The notes below the pieces were generated by a model that made no database searches, had not been told where the DNA came from, and saw nothing but the letters and a program-made list of their open reading frames with translations. DNA of 64,000 nt from Crotophaga sulcirostris (lineage: Eukaryota > Chordata > Aves > Cuculiformes > Crotophagidae): NCBI GenBank assembly GCA_013397455.1, contig VYZB01000744.1:124001-188000 (forward strand), written 5' to 3'. Of this stretch, positions 10,487-22,210 are shown piece after piece. The translations under genes and the position numbers were made by a program. The number at the start of each line of letters is the position of its first letter. Position 1 is the first letter of the stretch.

Positions 10487-13400
10487 AAAGACAGGATACT
10501 GAGTACCAGAAGCAACTCACAAAAGTAGAGCTAATTTGCACTTGCAATAACTATCAAATAGCAGTTATCAAGCAGATGCAGGTAGATCACAGAAGGATTT
10601 TTTTAACCAAAATGTCAATACTTCTATTTGCATATGTCAGACTTTTTTTGTTAAAAAAGGTATTTTTTTCCATAAGTGCGTTATCAGAATTTGAATTTGT
10701 TCACTGAAATGTGTATTCCATGTTTCTGTGTTCTTTATGGATAATTTTTTTTAGCCATTGTTAGAAAATAGAGAACTTGTAGGCCTGAAAATGCATTCAT
10801 TTAGTCTGAGTGGCAAGTATTATAACCTCTGTGTACTTATTTTCTGCCAAAATAAAGTATTAATATCTGAATTGTGTGGAAAAGGATATTTTTCATCTTC
10901 GGGTCATCTGTCTTACAAACAGAATATGTCTACACATACAGTTTTCACACTATAAGATGTACCAAACTTTCTATCATTTTGAGAAGTTAAGTTCATAAAA
11001 ATTTTAATTGTCACTAAAATCGTTGTACTGGAGATGGAGAAATGTTGTGCTGTTTCTGTTTTCTAGTTTTTTGAGTTTGTTGTCGGTTTCTTGTTCGGTT
11101 GTTATGGTTTTTTTCTTTCCCTATTACATTCTTCTGCACTTAAAAAAATAATTCAGCCTATTTCCATGCAAATTATCTTTTCCTGGATTCATTAAATGCT
11201 CTTTGCTGAGCCCATAACTGGACTGTCTTCTCTCAAATTACCTATGCAGAATATTGAAAGGGTCAAAACAGTGCAGCACGCTACTGTATTTCACAGAACA
11301 GAAAAGCATGCAGATTGCTCTTGTTTCTCATTCTTGTAAGAAGGGCTAGTAACAAGAAAAGAAAATGGCTGAAAATGGTTTTGTTCCCATGTGTCAAATA
11401 CCATAATTAGAATAAGAAATGCTACAAATTAACCCATTCTCATTACAGTCACTATATTACAATTTCATGGTCCTCTTCTGATGCTGTACTCTTGCTAAGC
11501 ACATTTACATCTCATCAGTGAACACGAGCAGCAGATCTGCTGGCGATGAATGCTTGATTCACTCCAATTTATGTCTTCTTTTCAGCTGGGGAATCCATTG
11601 TGTGAGCTAATAGCAGGTTTCCCATTTGAAATGACTGCAGATCTCTTCACATTTGGATACAGTGCAAGCATTGTCATAATTTTTTTCTTTTAATGTGTCA
11701 CATAATTGTCGCATTACACTATGTACAAGCAGAAGAAAGGGAAATTTCAATATTAAATGAAACACAAAGGGCAATAGTATGCTTTGTTCTCAGTGATGTG
11801 TGGGAGAAATACAAGAATCTTTTTCTCTTAAGACAAGTAGTGAGTATAGCTGCAGTCTTTGTGATCACCTGCATACAAGACTGAATGATTTTACGATCAT
11901 CTACACTATTTCTGCAAGACTGGTTGTCTAAAAAGAGGATTTTATTAAAACAATGATATGGGCAAATGTGTCCTCTTATGGGGTGTTTAAATTGCCATGT
12001 TCCTATTACCCGATTGATTTGGGGACATTCTTGAAGCATAATTTCCATGAATTTCTCATGAAATTTTCATGGTATTTCTATTCTTAATACAGTGTTGTAC
12101 AAGTGAAAATTGAACTTGAGTGCTTGTCTTATCTTATCTAACAATATTAGGTTGTTTTCCCAATTCAAGGTGTGTAGAGAGGAAAAGATATATCTGAGGT
12201 GTTTTGCTTGTTCTCTTATGCCTGGTCTGACAGCTAGAGAAAGAGCAACCTACTGAAATCTAAGGGAGGTTTACTGTTGATGTTAATGGGATAGGATTTC
12301 ATCGAAAAGATTTTGTTTTACTAGACAGGAGTGTTACATGCATTACCTTTGTAAGACCTTGGAGACTGACATAGGAGATGCACGATCATCAAGGGTTTAT
12401 TTCACCTGTCCTTAATCATCAGTGCTTGGATTCACTTAATCTAACTTTAGACATTTCCAATATGAATGCTGACATCTAGAGCAGGATTCAGTTCCTAAAC
12501 CCAGGGGTTTAGTGCCACTTGAGGCATATTCTAGCATATTGAAAGCATACAGAGTCCACGTGGGTAGGCCACAGAACTTATGGGAATCAATACACTCTGG
12601 TACCAAAGCTAAGCATATAAAAAAAATTACCGAAACAATGTCACTATATGGCTAAATTTAGAGGACTGAATATCACTCAACCTCTCTATTTGGTTTTTCT
12701 AGGGTCAATTCTTTTGTCTATACATTGGTGTATTTGAGATTTTTTTTTTGTATCCTACCTAACCTCCATCACTTATGCCAAAGGGCATGAGTATTGTGCG
12801 TGTATTGTATAAGCATGGGTTTACCTTCATGAAACTGTTCTGGACACCTTAAAACTCCCAATGGAACCACTTCTTTCTTTGTTAGTTACATTTAGCTAGT
12901 ATTATCATCAATGAGACAAATACTTAATTCCAGGTCACGGTTCTTCTCATCAGTTTTAAGTGTTTACCTTCAGATGAGATGAATACTACCTCATAACTGG
13001 TTTATTTTAGTTTGTTTCCTTTTTTTCTTTTTCTAGAGTCAGTTTCAGAAGATAAAGCGTTCTCAGCTATGAAGACTGACATGTCACTTTGCCTTGTTTT
13101 TCTCTTTACTCACATTTCCCTGACTTACTTTTCGATATAACTGAGAGCTGAGAAACTCAGAAATTCCATAGTAATGTGCAAGCCAGGTTAACCATTTGCA
13201 AGAAAGGAAGATTAGAGGTGAGAATTTGACCTTCACTTATGCAAACACAATTATAAGAACATTCAATTCACAAAACTGAAGGTTATTGTATTCCATGATC
13301 CTATCTTTCAAAAGGCTGGTGGTAGATAATCTGAAGAACACTTCTTCATGTTCTGACATTCAGCTGTTTGGAATATACCGAGACTGTGGGTTTAATCCCA

Positions 13401-13583
13401 TGATCAGTGAATTTAATTTGTCTGTTTCCTTGTGTAACTTTTTAACCAGATTTATCTTTCAGTTCCATGGTTTAAACTACTAATTACAGGAAAAAGACTG
13501 CCATCGTTCACATTATGTTTTATAGACATCTATCATACCCATTGTGGTTTTGCTTTCTACTAGTGAAAAGTAATTTTTTATCC
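10487..13583. other. AT-rich non-coding stretch
   Basis: No gene is supported. An ATGCAAAT octamer occurs at about 11167-11174. The segment around 11400-11660 is less repetitive and could hold a conserved element, but this cannot be judged from one sequence. A probable dispersed repeat begins near 12480. Confidence 0.55.
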
Positions 13584-13590
13584 TGTAGAG

Positions 13591-13689
13591 ACTGACTCTG
13601 CTTTTACTTTTGTCTTAAACATCGACTGATTCTACTTGTGTTGTATTAAGCATCGTCTAACTCTACTTGCATTGTCATCCTAGACATCA
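13591..13689 (+). repeat. Three degenerate tandem units of 31-34 bp in the LTR
   Basis: Units at 13591-13624, 13625-13655 and 13656-13689 share a pattern of ACTGAYTCTACTT followed by a T-rich middle and a CATCG/CATCA end. They lie at the 5' edge of the probable LTR. Confidence 0.7.
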
Positions 13690-14305
13690 ACTTGAGGGCT
13701 GTGGCACCTGATGGGCTGTTGCAGAGGAGCGGGAGGAGGTGCAGCAGCATATGCTGCCCCCACAGCCACCTGAATGTGTATGCAGACCCAAAGGGTTCAG
13801 GCAGAATTTATTCTGGCAAGGGTCTTTTGAACTGCCAGTGATCCTGGAACCCCCAGCCCCCATTCCAGAACCTTCCCAAAGGAGCCTCTGTGCATGCACC
13901 AGTTCAAGGACTTTCGCAGCAAGACCAGCCCTCATTCTGATGGAAGGGGCATGGACTTGTCCTACTAATGGAAGCCTGCCAAGAAGGTGCCCACCACCCC
14001 ATGGAACCCGCCTGAAGACACTGCAGAAGAACCACAGTATCATGTGCTCCTGAAGACCACGTTTTCCAGGGGCCCATGGAGTGGTGACTATTTTCCTCAT
14101 CTCCCCACTACTCTTATTCCTTTCTCTCTCTCTTCTTTCCTTCTTTTTTCCATGACACTACTGTGCATCGGATCAGATCTGAGTTGTGTTGCTTTTGTCT
14201 GACTGCCTTGAGGGTATCAGATTGTGATCTGAACAGCTTGGGATCTGTTTTTGCAACTTTTGGGAAGTTGCAACCTGGAGTGCACCTGAGTATTTGATTT
14301 GATAT

Positions 14306-14395
14306 TTTGACCATGTCCAAAATATTGATTTGCTGTTTGATCCAGAACAAATACTGATTTGTTGTTTTGGCTGGGCCCAAAATAAACACTGTTTG
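14306..14395 (+). repeat. Three 30-bp tandem units overlapping the AATAAA signal
   Basis: Exactly 30-bp units at 14306-14335, 14336-14365 and 14366-14395 each begin TTTG and contain an A-rich core followed by a GTTT-type end. The third unit's core is the AATAAA polyadenylation signal. Confidence 0.75.
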
Positions 14396-15370
14396 AATTT
14401 ACCCTGGGAGATTTGTCAGTCTCCAATTCACCCTGCAGACATCAAAGGACCCTTCCCTCTCTGACTGAGCAGGTCTGGATGTGGACCCGGGAGCAGGAGT
14501 AGGCCCTGACAAATCCCTTCTCAAAAAGAAGTCCCATACTTTTTGTCTTTATCACCTTTCAATATACTTTCTCATGTTCTGTCATTTTTAGAGGTAAGAA
14601 AATCATATGAACTCATGTAAAAACTGAAAAAAATCCCCAAAACAGTAAAGCCTTTGTGAAATTTTGTTAGGATATTTGCAAAGACCACTGCAGCTGTGAT
14701 TGTGTTTGTACTTGTCTGATGAAGACAGCAAGTTTGTGCCAACATGAAAGTGTGTGTCCAACTGCAATACGAACTGCTGGAACCTGAAGTAAAGTCCTCA
14801 TTCTGTAATCACTGAAGTAATTTTCAACCATTCCATTAATTTCAGTGCTTTAGACTTGGGGGTTTTTGAGATACTCAATCCTTTTTATGTGCTTCAATGA
14901 ACAGTAATTTTCAGTTACCACTGACCCAAGTTAGAATTCAGTGGGTAACCTCCAAGTGAAAGGCTCTGTACTGCAACTCAATACCCTGAGCAATCCAGCC
15001 CCTTCTTGCTTTTATTTTTAATGTTAATATTAAAAAAAAAATCCAAAAAAGAACAATCTGTCATGGATGTGTATGGTAATTGACATAATCAACCCTAACG
15101 GCTACTTTGGAGCATAATAGGCCATGACAGATCCACTGGAGCTTACTCAGAGATTGAGAAAAAAAGTTTTTACTCTATAATATACATTCACACTTACATT
15201 TCAATATATTTTAATTAAAAAAATAAAATCTAGGCAAAAACCCCATTAATTTATATGCAGTATTTTTTTTTTCATTTAAGTATCAGACTACTGCATACAC
15301 ACATACATGCTAAATAACTATCTTAAAAGAAATGGTAAGCAAAGACTTAACAGAAAGCCCCCTTGGAATA

Positions 15371-15394
15371 ACTCTGTCATTAGAATGACAGAGT
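15371..15394. repeat. Perfect inverted repeat, 11-bp arms
   Basis: ACTCTGTCATT and AATGACAGAGT are exact reverse complements separated by two bases (AG). The sequence could form a small hairpin. No function is evident. Confidence 0.9.
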
Positions 15395-17728
15395 ACTTCA
15401 TGGCATTCTTACTTGTTTAACCTGGGTTGGTGAATGAGATATAACATTGTGGTAATTGAAAATAGAAAAAAAAAAAAAAAGAAGTTTTGTGCATGGTAAC
15501 CATAGGAGAAGAGAATGCAGAACCCCTAAAATTTATCATAGGACTTTGGTGAGCTGATCAAACTGGTAGCAAAATTTCATTTCTTAGAGTAAAGGAGAGA
15601 GAAGTGAAAACTAAGAGTAAATGATGCACAGAGTGGGACATTTCTAATGATTCTAAGAGTTGCTTTAAGGAATTGCCAAAAATTATAAGAATGTGAGAAT
15701 CCTGAAGCAATATTCAGCCTCCCACCATGAAAATGAAAAAAGTAGTATAATGATGGCTTTCTCTAGGTTGTTCATTTCCATTGTCTCATTTTGCACCCTA
15801 ATACCTCATAACTCTGAAAAAAATCTCATTTGTTTAAATTTTTTTGTGTCATTCTTTGAGGTTTCTAAGTCGCTATTTTGAGTGTTTAGAAATGACATAG
15901 TAGGAAAACATGGCTGAGCTAAGGAGTGCAAGGGAGACAGCTTGATCGTCATACCTTTGCTTATCAGCAGCATCTCCTATTGTCTTACATTTGGCTTGAA
16001 CCATAAGGTCTGTAATGATGTTCCGTTACACTCCAGAGCCCATGGACTCCACTTCATGGACCTTGAGCTAAGAACCCAGGTACATTGAAACAGTGCCCTG
16101 GAACAGCTGTATCCCTTCTTATAATGGAGATAGCTGATTCATAGCCTGGTTACCATGCATTGTTCCTTGTGAATTTACAGTAGTACCGAAAACATACTTG
16201 AAGAAAGCAGAAGCTTCAGATCTAGGGAATGCTCATGAAGATTTGTCTGATGGGCAAGTCTTATAACAGAATAAGATATAACTCCTCCAACTTAATAAAA
16301 AAAAGATTAGTATCCCACCTCAGTATTTTGCAATGTCTCTGAAGTCAAAAGCAAGTGATCGGTACACCCAGAGACATCTCAACTATTTCAGATACGTCCT
16401 TTGGCTTAGGAATGCAATCTTCATCCATCAAGTAGAGAGAAACTCTTAATTGCGATCTCGGTAACTGAAATTTGTCTCCTCACTGACTAAAAAGGAAGCA
16501 TGGTTGACAAGATTAAACAAGTTGTAGAGCTCACAGGAAACTTAAGAAAGATTATTCCCTCTATGGAGACAGACATTTTGAATTGCCTTCCCAGGACTCA
16601 TGATGTTTTTTGATAATAGCCTATAGGAAGCCATTTTCAGCAGGAAATATCTTGCCTACTTTGCTTGTAAGGAAGATAAAACTTCAACAGGAGGTCTTAT
16701 GTCCAGGCTGCAAACACTAGGCTGCATGTTAGTCACTGCTGAACTCCAGAGTGGGATTGAAGTTCAGACACATCTCCCTGATTATTTTTTCTTTCTTGCT
16801 TGTTCTATAAACAATTCAGATGCTTAAAGTTCACTTAAATAAATTTAGAAAAAAAGCTATTCATTCCATATAGCATTCTGAATCAACCAGTTGTAGCCAA
16901 GTAAACTCAGAGAAACCTGAATTACATTCTTAAAAATGAGCAGTCTCCCAAACAACTACCTGCACTTGTCAACATATAAAAATATTAATACTTATCTACA
17001 TAGTAGAGTTATTTATCATTAGACTTTTTGAAGGGCTTTTATATACTCTAAAATAGTCTGATAGGAATAGTAGATATGATACTCTGAATTACGACTGCAA
17101 TCGCTTATGAAGAAGGGGAACAACTTATATTACTGTTCTTTGGTTAATTTGGGATCAAATAATTCTAACACTAGCAGTAGTCAAGAGTCATGGAAAAATG
17201 TCTCACAGAACTATTGTCTAAATTGTGTAAGCAAATTCCAGAGAGATCACTTTTTTTGGAAGAAAGAAGAAGTGAAAAAATAAGTATAGCTAAGTATCTC
17301 ATAGGGACATTAGGATAGGTTTGTCAATCAATAACCTGGCAGTTTACTACTTACCTCTCTCAGTGAAATACGAAATAAGCCAGCGTTATTACTATTATGT
17401 TGAGTTCCGTAGCAAGTTCATATGAACAGTTTTCTAGTCAGTGAAATGGAGTTTGTAGAACTGTGTGAAGTTGCAGCTCTTCTTGTGTAGAATAGATAGA
17501 TAGAAATTGTAAATTATCTCCCAATCTAATTCATTTGAATCCAAAGATGCTTGGTTTGTACAGTTTTTTGAACAATGGGAGAACTGCAGACTTTTTCCAA
17601 ACTGTCAGTAATGTTTACAGTATTTGTACTAATTGTACCATTTGCAATTACACCATGTAATTTTTTTTTTCTTTCCCCTGTATGTCATATGAAAGGGCAC
17701 ATGTAGCTACTACCTATATTTATATTTA

Positions 17729-17758
17729 NNNNNNNNNNNNNNNNNNNNNNNNNNNNNN
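17729..17758. other. Assembly gap, 30 N
   Basis: The 13-mer ATATTTATATTTA is present on both sides (17716-17728 and 17759-17771). This looks like an unmerged contig overlap, so the true gap may be zero or negative. Confidence 0.95.
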
Positions 17759-20700
17759 ATATTTATATTTAGGAACTGATCTAAATTCAGTTGTTATCAT
17801 TCCATTAAATTAAAAAAACTTTGAATAGGACCTCTCAGAGAAAAAAATCGTAAATCATCCCAATGAATTAGGGTCAAAGACTGGGGCTGGTCAAAGAATA
17901 GGATGGAAATCTCCTGTGCAACCTGGACAAAATCCACTGTTATATGTCAACTATGTGTTTTAGCCAAGAATGCCAAATGCGTACATTTTTACACTGTTAA
18001 TTATATTAGGTTGTTCAGTGTCGCTTTTTTGGTTTTACTTTTGTTTTCTCACTTCTGTTATAAATTTAAATAATTTAGGAAAAAAAACATAGTGTAGTCA
18101 TCACACAAATATTTTACTTCTCATTTGAAGAGAACATTGTTATTGAAATACATGCGGCATTGCATGCAAATGTAGAGTTTGGACTTGTATCATCACTGAC
18201 CTTGCACAAAGTTGTATTAGAAGTTATATAATTTAGGGTAATGGACCGAAGTTGTAATATTTCATCAAAACAGTAACATTTTAAAGGGCAATATTTTCTG
18301 AACAATTTTTTTAGAAAACCTAGATAAAATCAGAATCTTTTTATACAGATATCCTTTTTCAAAACCGGGCTGTTTCCTATTTTTGACTAACACTAAGGAG
18401 CATAGTTATGTACTAACTAACTTGAGCGATTGTCAGTCAAACTTAAACACTGGAGTGCTTATGTCTAGTAAGTTTAGTTCTGGACACAGCTTTGAGATGC
18501 TCTTGTGAAAATTGTAAATGAACCTGTCTTTCCTCACAGACAAAGTTAGACTGTGCTAATGGGAAAGGTCTCTTATCAGGGGCTGATTGAGACAATTAAT
18601 TTTGTACTTCTGATGGAGAACTTCAGCAACAATGTTCTGAACCTATTTTATGGTTGCTTAGATCTTTCACAGCGTAGCGATATCATTTTGTATCTTGGTA
18701 TTCTGTTGTTGCTGTGCGGAATAGCTAGTGCATGTGATACCATTTTTTAGAGATTTTTCTGAGACACGATGTTCTTTGATGTCTATAAGTACAAGCAATC
18801 TAATTTAACAGTTGTCATTTGAAAGATTGTCAAGAAGTTTAGAAAATATCAATATTCAGGTTTCTCCATTTCCATTTCTATGAAGAGTTTCAATATCATA
18901 CAAAGTATGTTTTTCTTATTCAGAACAGTCCTTTTTGAAGAAAAGCCTCAAAAAGACTGATTTGAAAACATTCTCTATTTCTATTATGATATTCATCAAA
19001 TTTAATTTGAAATGTGGTGTTAAGGCTTGGTCATATTTTGACACAAATTCACAAATGTCATAATCAGTTACATTTTTTACCATAAAGTAAAATCGATATG
19101 AAACAGTCAAACAGTTTTCCAATTTCCTTTTGAAAAATATATTTATTTTTTCTATATTAAGGCTTTAGATATTATGATCCATGCCTACTGGAGTTTTTGT
19201 GAAGACACAACCAGAGGAACACCTTACCCCCAAGTATCCTCTTCTCACAAACTCTTTCTTTTCACCTGTTTTAAACATGCTTACTGTTACAACAAAATCT
19301 GGCTATTGTTTTAAGTTGAAACTTCTATAAATCAGCACCCCAGCACTCTATAGAACCCTCTGGCCACATAATTTGAACATTTTACATTTCAGTGAAATAG
19401 GACCATACAAGAAACTATTTTCAACAGCCTAAGAAAAGCCACAGCTCTTCAAGCATACAATATCCAGGTCTACCTGTGCATTTTTCTTCCTCCTCATTTT
19501 GCTAGTGCATTTCCAGTGCTGTCAAAGTGTTACACTTTTCATAAATTGTTTGGTGCAAGTTTCTAGTAGTTTTTTCTGTTCTGAATCAGTAGATCTATAT
19601 ACTGTGAAAAAATCCTAGCGATACTAAAATTGTGCATCCATAAATGCCTCTGCTACACACACCTGTAATATCACCAGAAGAACCAGATGGAAATCCCTGC
19701 TTATTAAAAGCTGAACTTTATGTTTTTATCATCCCCTGTTTAGATTTATGAATGTCATTTGATTTCTGTAGGCCTTGTGGACATTTATCAAATAAATAGC
19801 AATTCTCAGAGTGCAGCAGTGTGAATATACCAAGCTTTCAGATGACACCATGCTCCATGACCTGAATTAATTACCTGAAGCATTTCATAGGGCAGAAATT
19901 TCCTGTCATAAGCATGTCATAGCCCCTAGGTCTTCCCACTCAGATCTCTTGCCCTGGCTGTTTATTGGCCACTATGAAATTTTCAAGATTTTCACAGCAC
20001 ACATAATGATGTCTCTGTTTTTGAATGCAGTAATAGTTCTGTATATGCAAGGAGTAAAACAAAAAGAATGTCACTGACATCAGTGGATTTTGAATTTTGA
20101 TTTCAAGGTAAGTTGGGCAAAGGAATGAATCTTGGACGATAGTTTTTCATTCACACTACACTTGTCACACTCTGTGGATTGTACTAAGTGGTCCAAAAGA
20201 CTAGTTTGATTTTCTCAAACAGAAAACAGCAGTTAAGTGATTACATTTAGCAATAGCTCCTCCCTAATTCATGCTTTTGTTGCTATGTGACAAAACTCAG
20301 AAGCTCTCTTTAAAAACACCACCAAAAAAAAGCCTCCCTTAGGCTGTTCTCACTGGTGCTTCAGCTGTCCCTTATGTCAGTGTCACTCTAGATAGCACAA
20401 ACGTTCTTCCATTTTTTGAGATTTCAGAATTATTAGTACTCTGAGAACAACTGTAGTTTAATAAAAGATATTCTTCTATCATTTACATTGGACCCCAGGC
20501 TTCTGAAAGAGGAGATTCAGCTGTAGAGTGCAGATGAGCAATGCTTTTCCTTGTGGTAAATTAAATCCAACATTGCCCTCTTCCTCAAGAATTAGAAAGG
20601 GAGGAGCAGCTCTGGCTTTTCTATTGGTAATAAATCTATTTTATTCATTCTTCAGAGTGGTGATAGCTTGTGATGTTTCAATTTTAATAGTGTAGTATGC

Positions 20701-20933
20701 TGAGTTCATAGCTCCACTATTAGTATTAATTAGTTATCTAGCTGTATGTTGGACTGATGGATCTTAACACTCCCTTCCTCAGGGGTTAATATCAATTAAT
20801 GTAGAAAACTGAAAAAGAGACAGAAAGAGGCTAAAATTTGCACTTGAATACTCTTTTCTCCCTCCTTCTTTTTGTGTTTTCCTTTAGTGCAAGAATTATA
20901 TACAATCAGTTTGCATGACTCAGTAGTTGCAAC

Positions 20934-20975
<42 letters not shown>
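20934..20975 (+). repeat. (AAT)14 microsatellite
   Basis: Fourteen uninterrupted AAT units. A perfect array of this length is likely to vary in length between individuals. Confidence 0.97.
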
Positions 20976-21836
20976 CCTCATACAAATTACACATAAAGAG
21001 AAATAAGCATATGCATGTATTGTGATGAATAAGTGGATTTGATGTCTGCAGTGAATATGTGATTACTGCAAACTATGGAAATCTACAGGATCAAAGATCG
21101 TGTAATAACATTTCCACTTCGTTTCTGATCGTTCTCATAAAGAATAGAGTAAAGTTTAAGTACTAGCAAAGAGAAGAGTTAATTTCAATTTTAAAAGATC
21201 CCTTTTATTCCTGGTATTTATTTTTCTGCTGCCATCCCAAATTGGCTGTGTGTGGCACACACACACAAAATAATTTCTAGTATTCCTTGAGTACATGAAC
21301 AATAGCAAAAAACACTAAGGTTTCATTACAACCAGTTTTAGACTTCTGTAATGCAAAAATTGATACAGGAAATCCTTGTTAAGATTTTTTCAGAATCTTA
21401 AGAAATAGAGACTCTGAATTTGCCTTTCAATTCATGCTGCAATGGCTGCCTAAAATGAATCTGCTGAATTAGACTATGAGAGTATTTATTATTATTACTT
21501 AATCATTCAACCATCCTGGAACAAAAGAGTGAGCAAACCTAAGAATGAGCAATGATCAGGGAAATTACAGTTCAAGTCACAGATCCAATGAAATCTTCTT
21601 ACTGTCCACATACAACAACAAGCTAATCTTACTGCTAGTCTACTTGATTAGTTCATCAAGCTGTTTTGTTTATAAGGTTGCTATATTACTCATTATGGAG
21701 CTGGTCATGTTTCCTATGACTGTCCTTTAGCTTAGTAATTTCTTGCCATGATCAAGAAGAATCCAGTATCTATCTCCTCTGAACTACTCCTGTTACTTAG
21801 AGGTGATCATTCCAAAATTTTGATTCTTTACACCAG

Positions 21837-22210
21837 AGCAAAGTGCCAGATTCTGCATCTGGAATAGAATAATCCTGCTTAGGTATGAGAGGCTGAAGAG
21901 CGATTCTGTGGAAAGAGGTCTGGCGGTTTGGGTTGATGTCAATTTAAATATAAGTCAATAGTGTGCTCAGGCAAGAGGATTAATAGTGTCCTAGGGAGTA
22001 TCACGCACAGCATAGCTAGCTGATCAAGGGAGGTGATTGTTCCACTCTACGCTATGCTGGTGTGGCCTCACCTGAAGTACTGTGTGCAGTTCTGGGCATG
22101 TCAATATAAGAAGGACATCAGACTACTAGAGTGTGTCCAGAACAGGGTGACCAAGATGGTGAAGAGTCTCGAGAGCAAGAGAAGTGGCTGAGGTCACCTG
22201 GTTTGCTCAG
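21837..22210 (+). mobile_element. CR1 LINE internal fragment
   Basis: This comes from the C-terminal part of CR1 ORF2. It starts near AAGTGCCAGATTCTGCATCT and includes GGGAGGTGATTGTTCCACTC, 'GTACTGTGTGCAGTTCTGGG' (22077-22096) and the coding for YKKDI followed by [10 protein letters not shown]. It stops at GGTTTGCTCAG without the element's 3' untranslated region or tail. The 3' end has therefore been lost, unusual for CR1, where truncation is normally at the 5' end. It is decayed and non-functional. Confidence 0.88.

Larger units (their letters stand above)
13584..14511 (+). mobile_element. Probable solo LTR of an endogenous retrovirus
   Basis: This 928-bp block differs from its AT-rich surroundings. 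It begins TGTAGAG and ends CTGACA. It carries an AATAAA signal at 14381-14386, about 130 bp before its end, as expected of an LTR. The flanks TATCC (13579-13583) and AATCC (14512-14516) match at four of five bases, a possible target-site duplication. Inside are two sets of short tandem repeats, at 13591-13689 and 14306-14395. No gag, pol or env sequence follows, so it would be a solo LTR left by recombination between two LTRs. An ERVL-type family is my guess. Open frames inside it are chance. Confidence 0.55.
14512..21836. other. AT-rich non-coding stretch
   Basis: No gene is supported. It contains a short palindrome at 15371-15394, a poly-A run at about 15467-15480, the 30-N gap at 17729-17758 and the (AAT)14 microsatellite at 20934-20975. 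All open frames are short and unrecognisable. Confidence 0.6.

Noticed and set aside
13687..14100. 137-codon minus-strand open frame
   Set aside because: It lies inside the probable LTR and has low-complexity, GC-driven composition.
20796..20981. Minus-strand open frame with a run of isoleucines
   Set aside because: It is just the translation of the (AAT)14 microsatellite.
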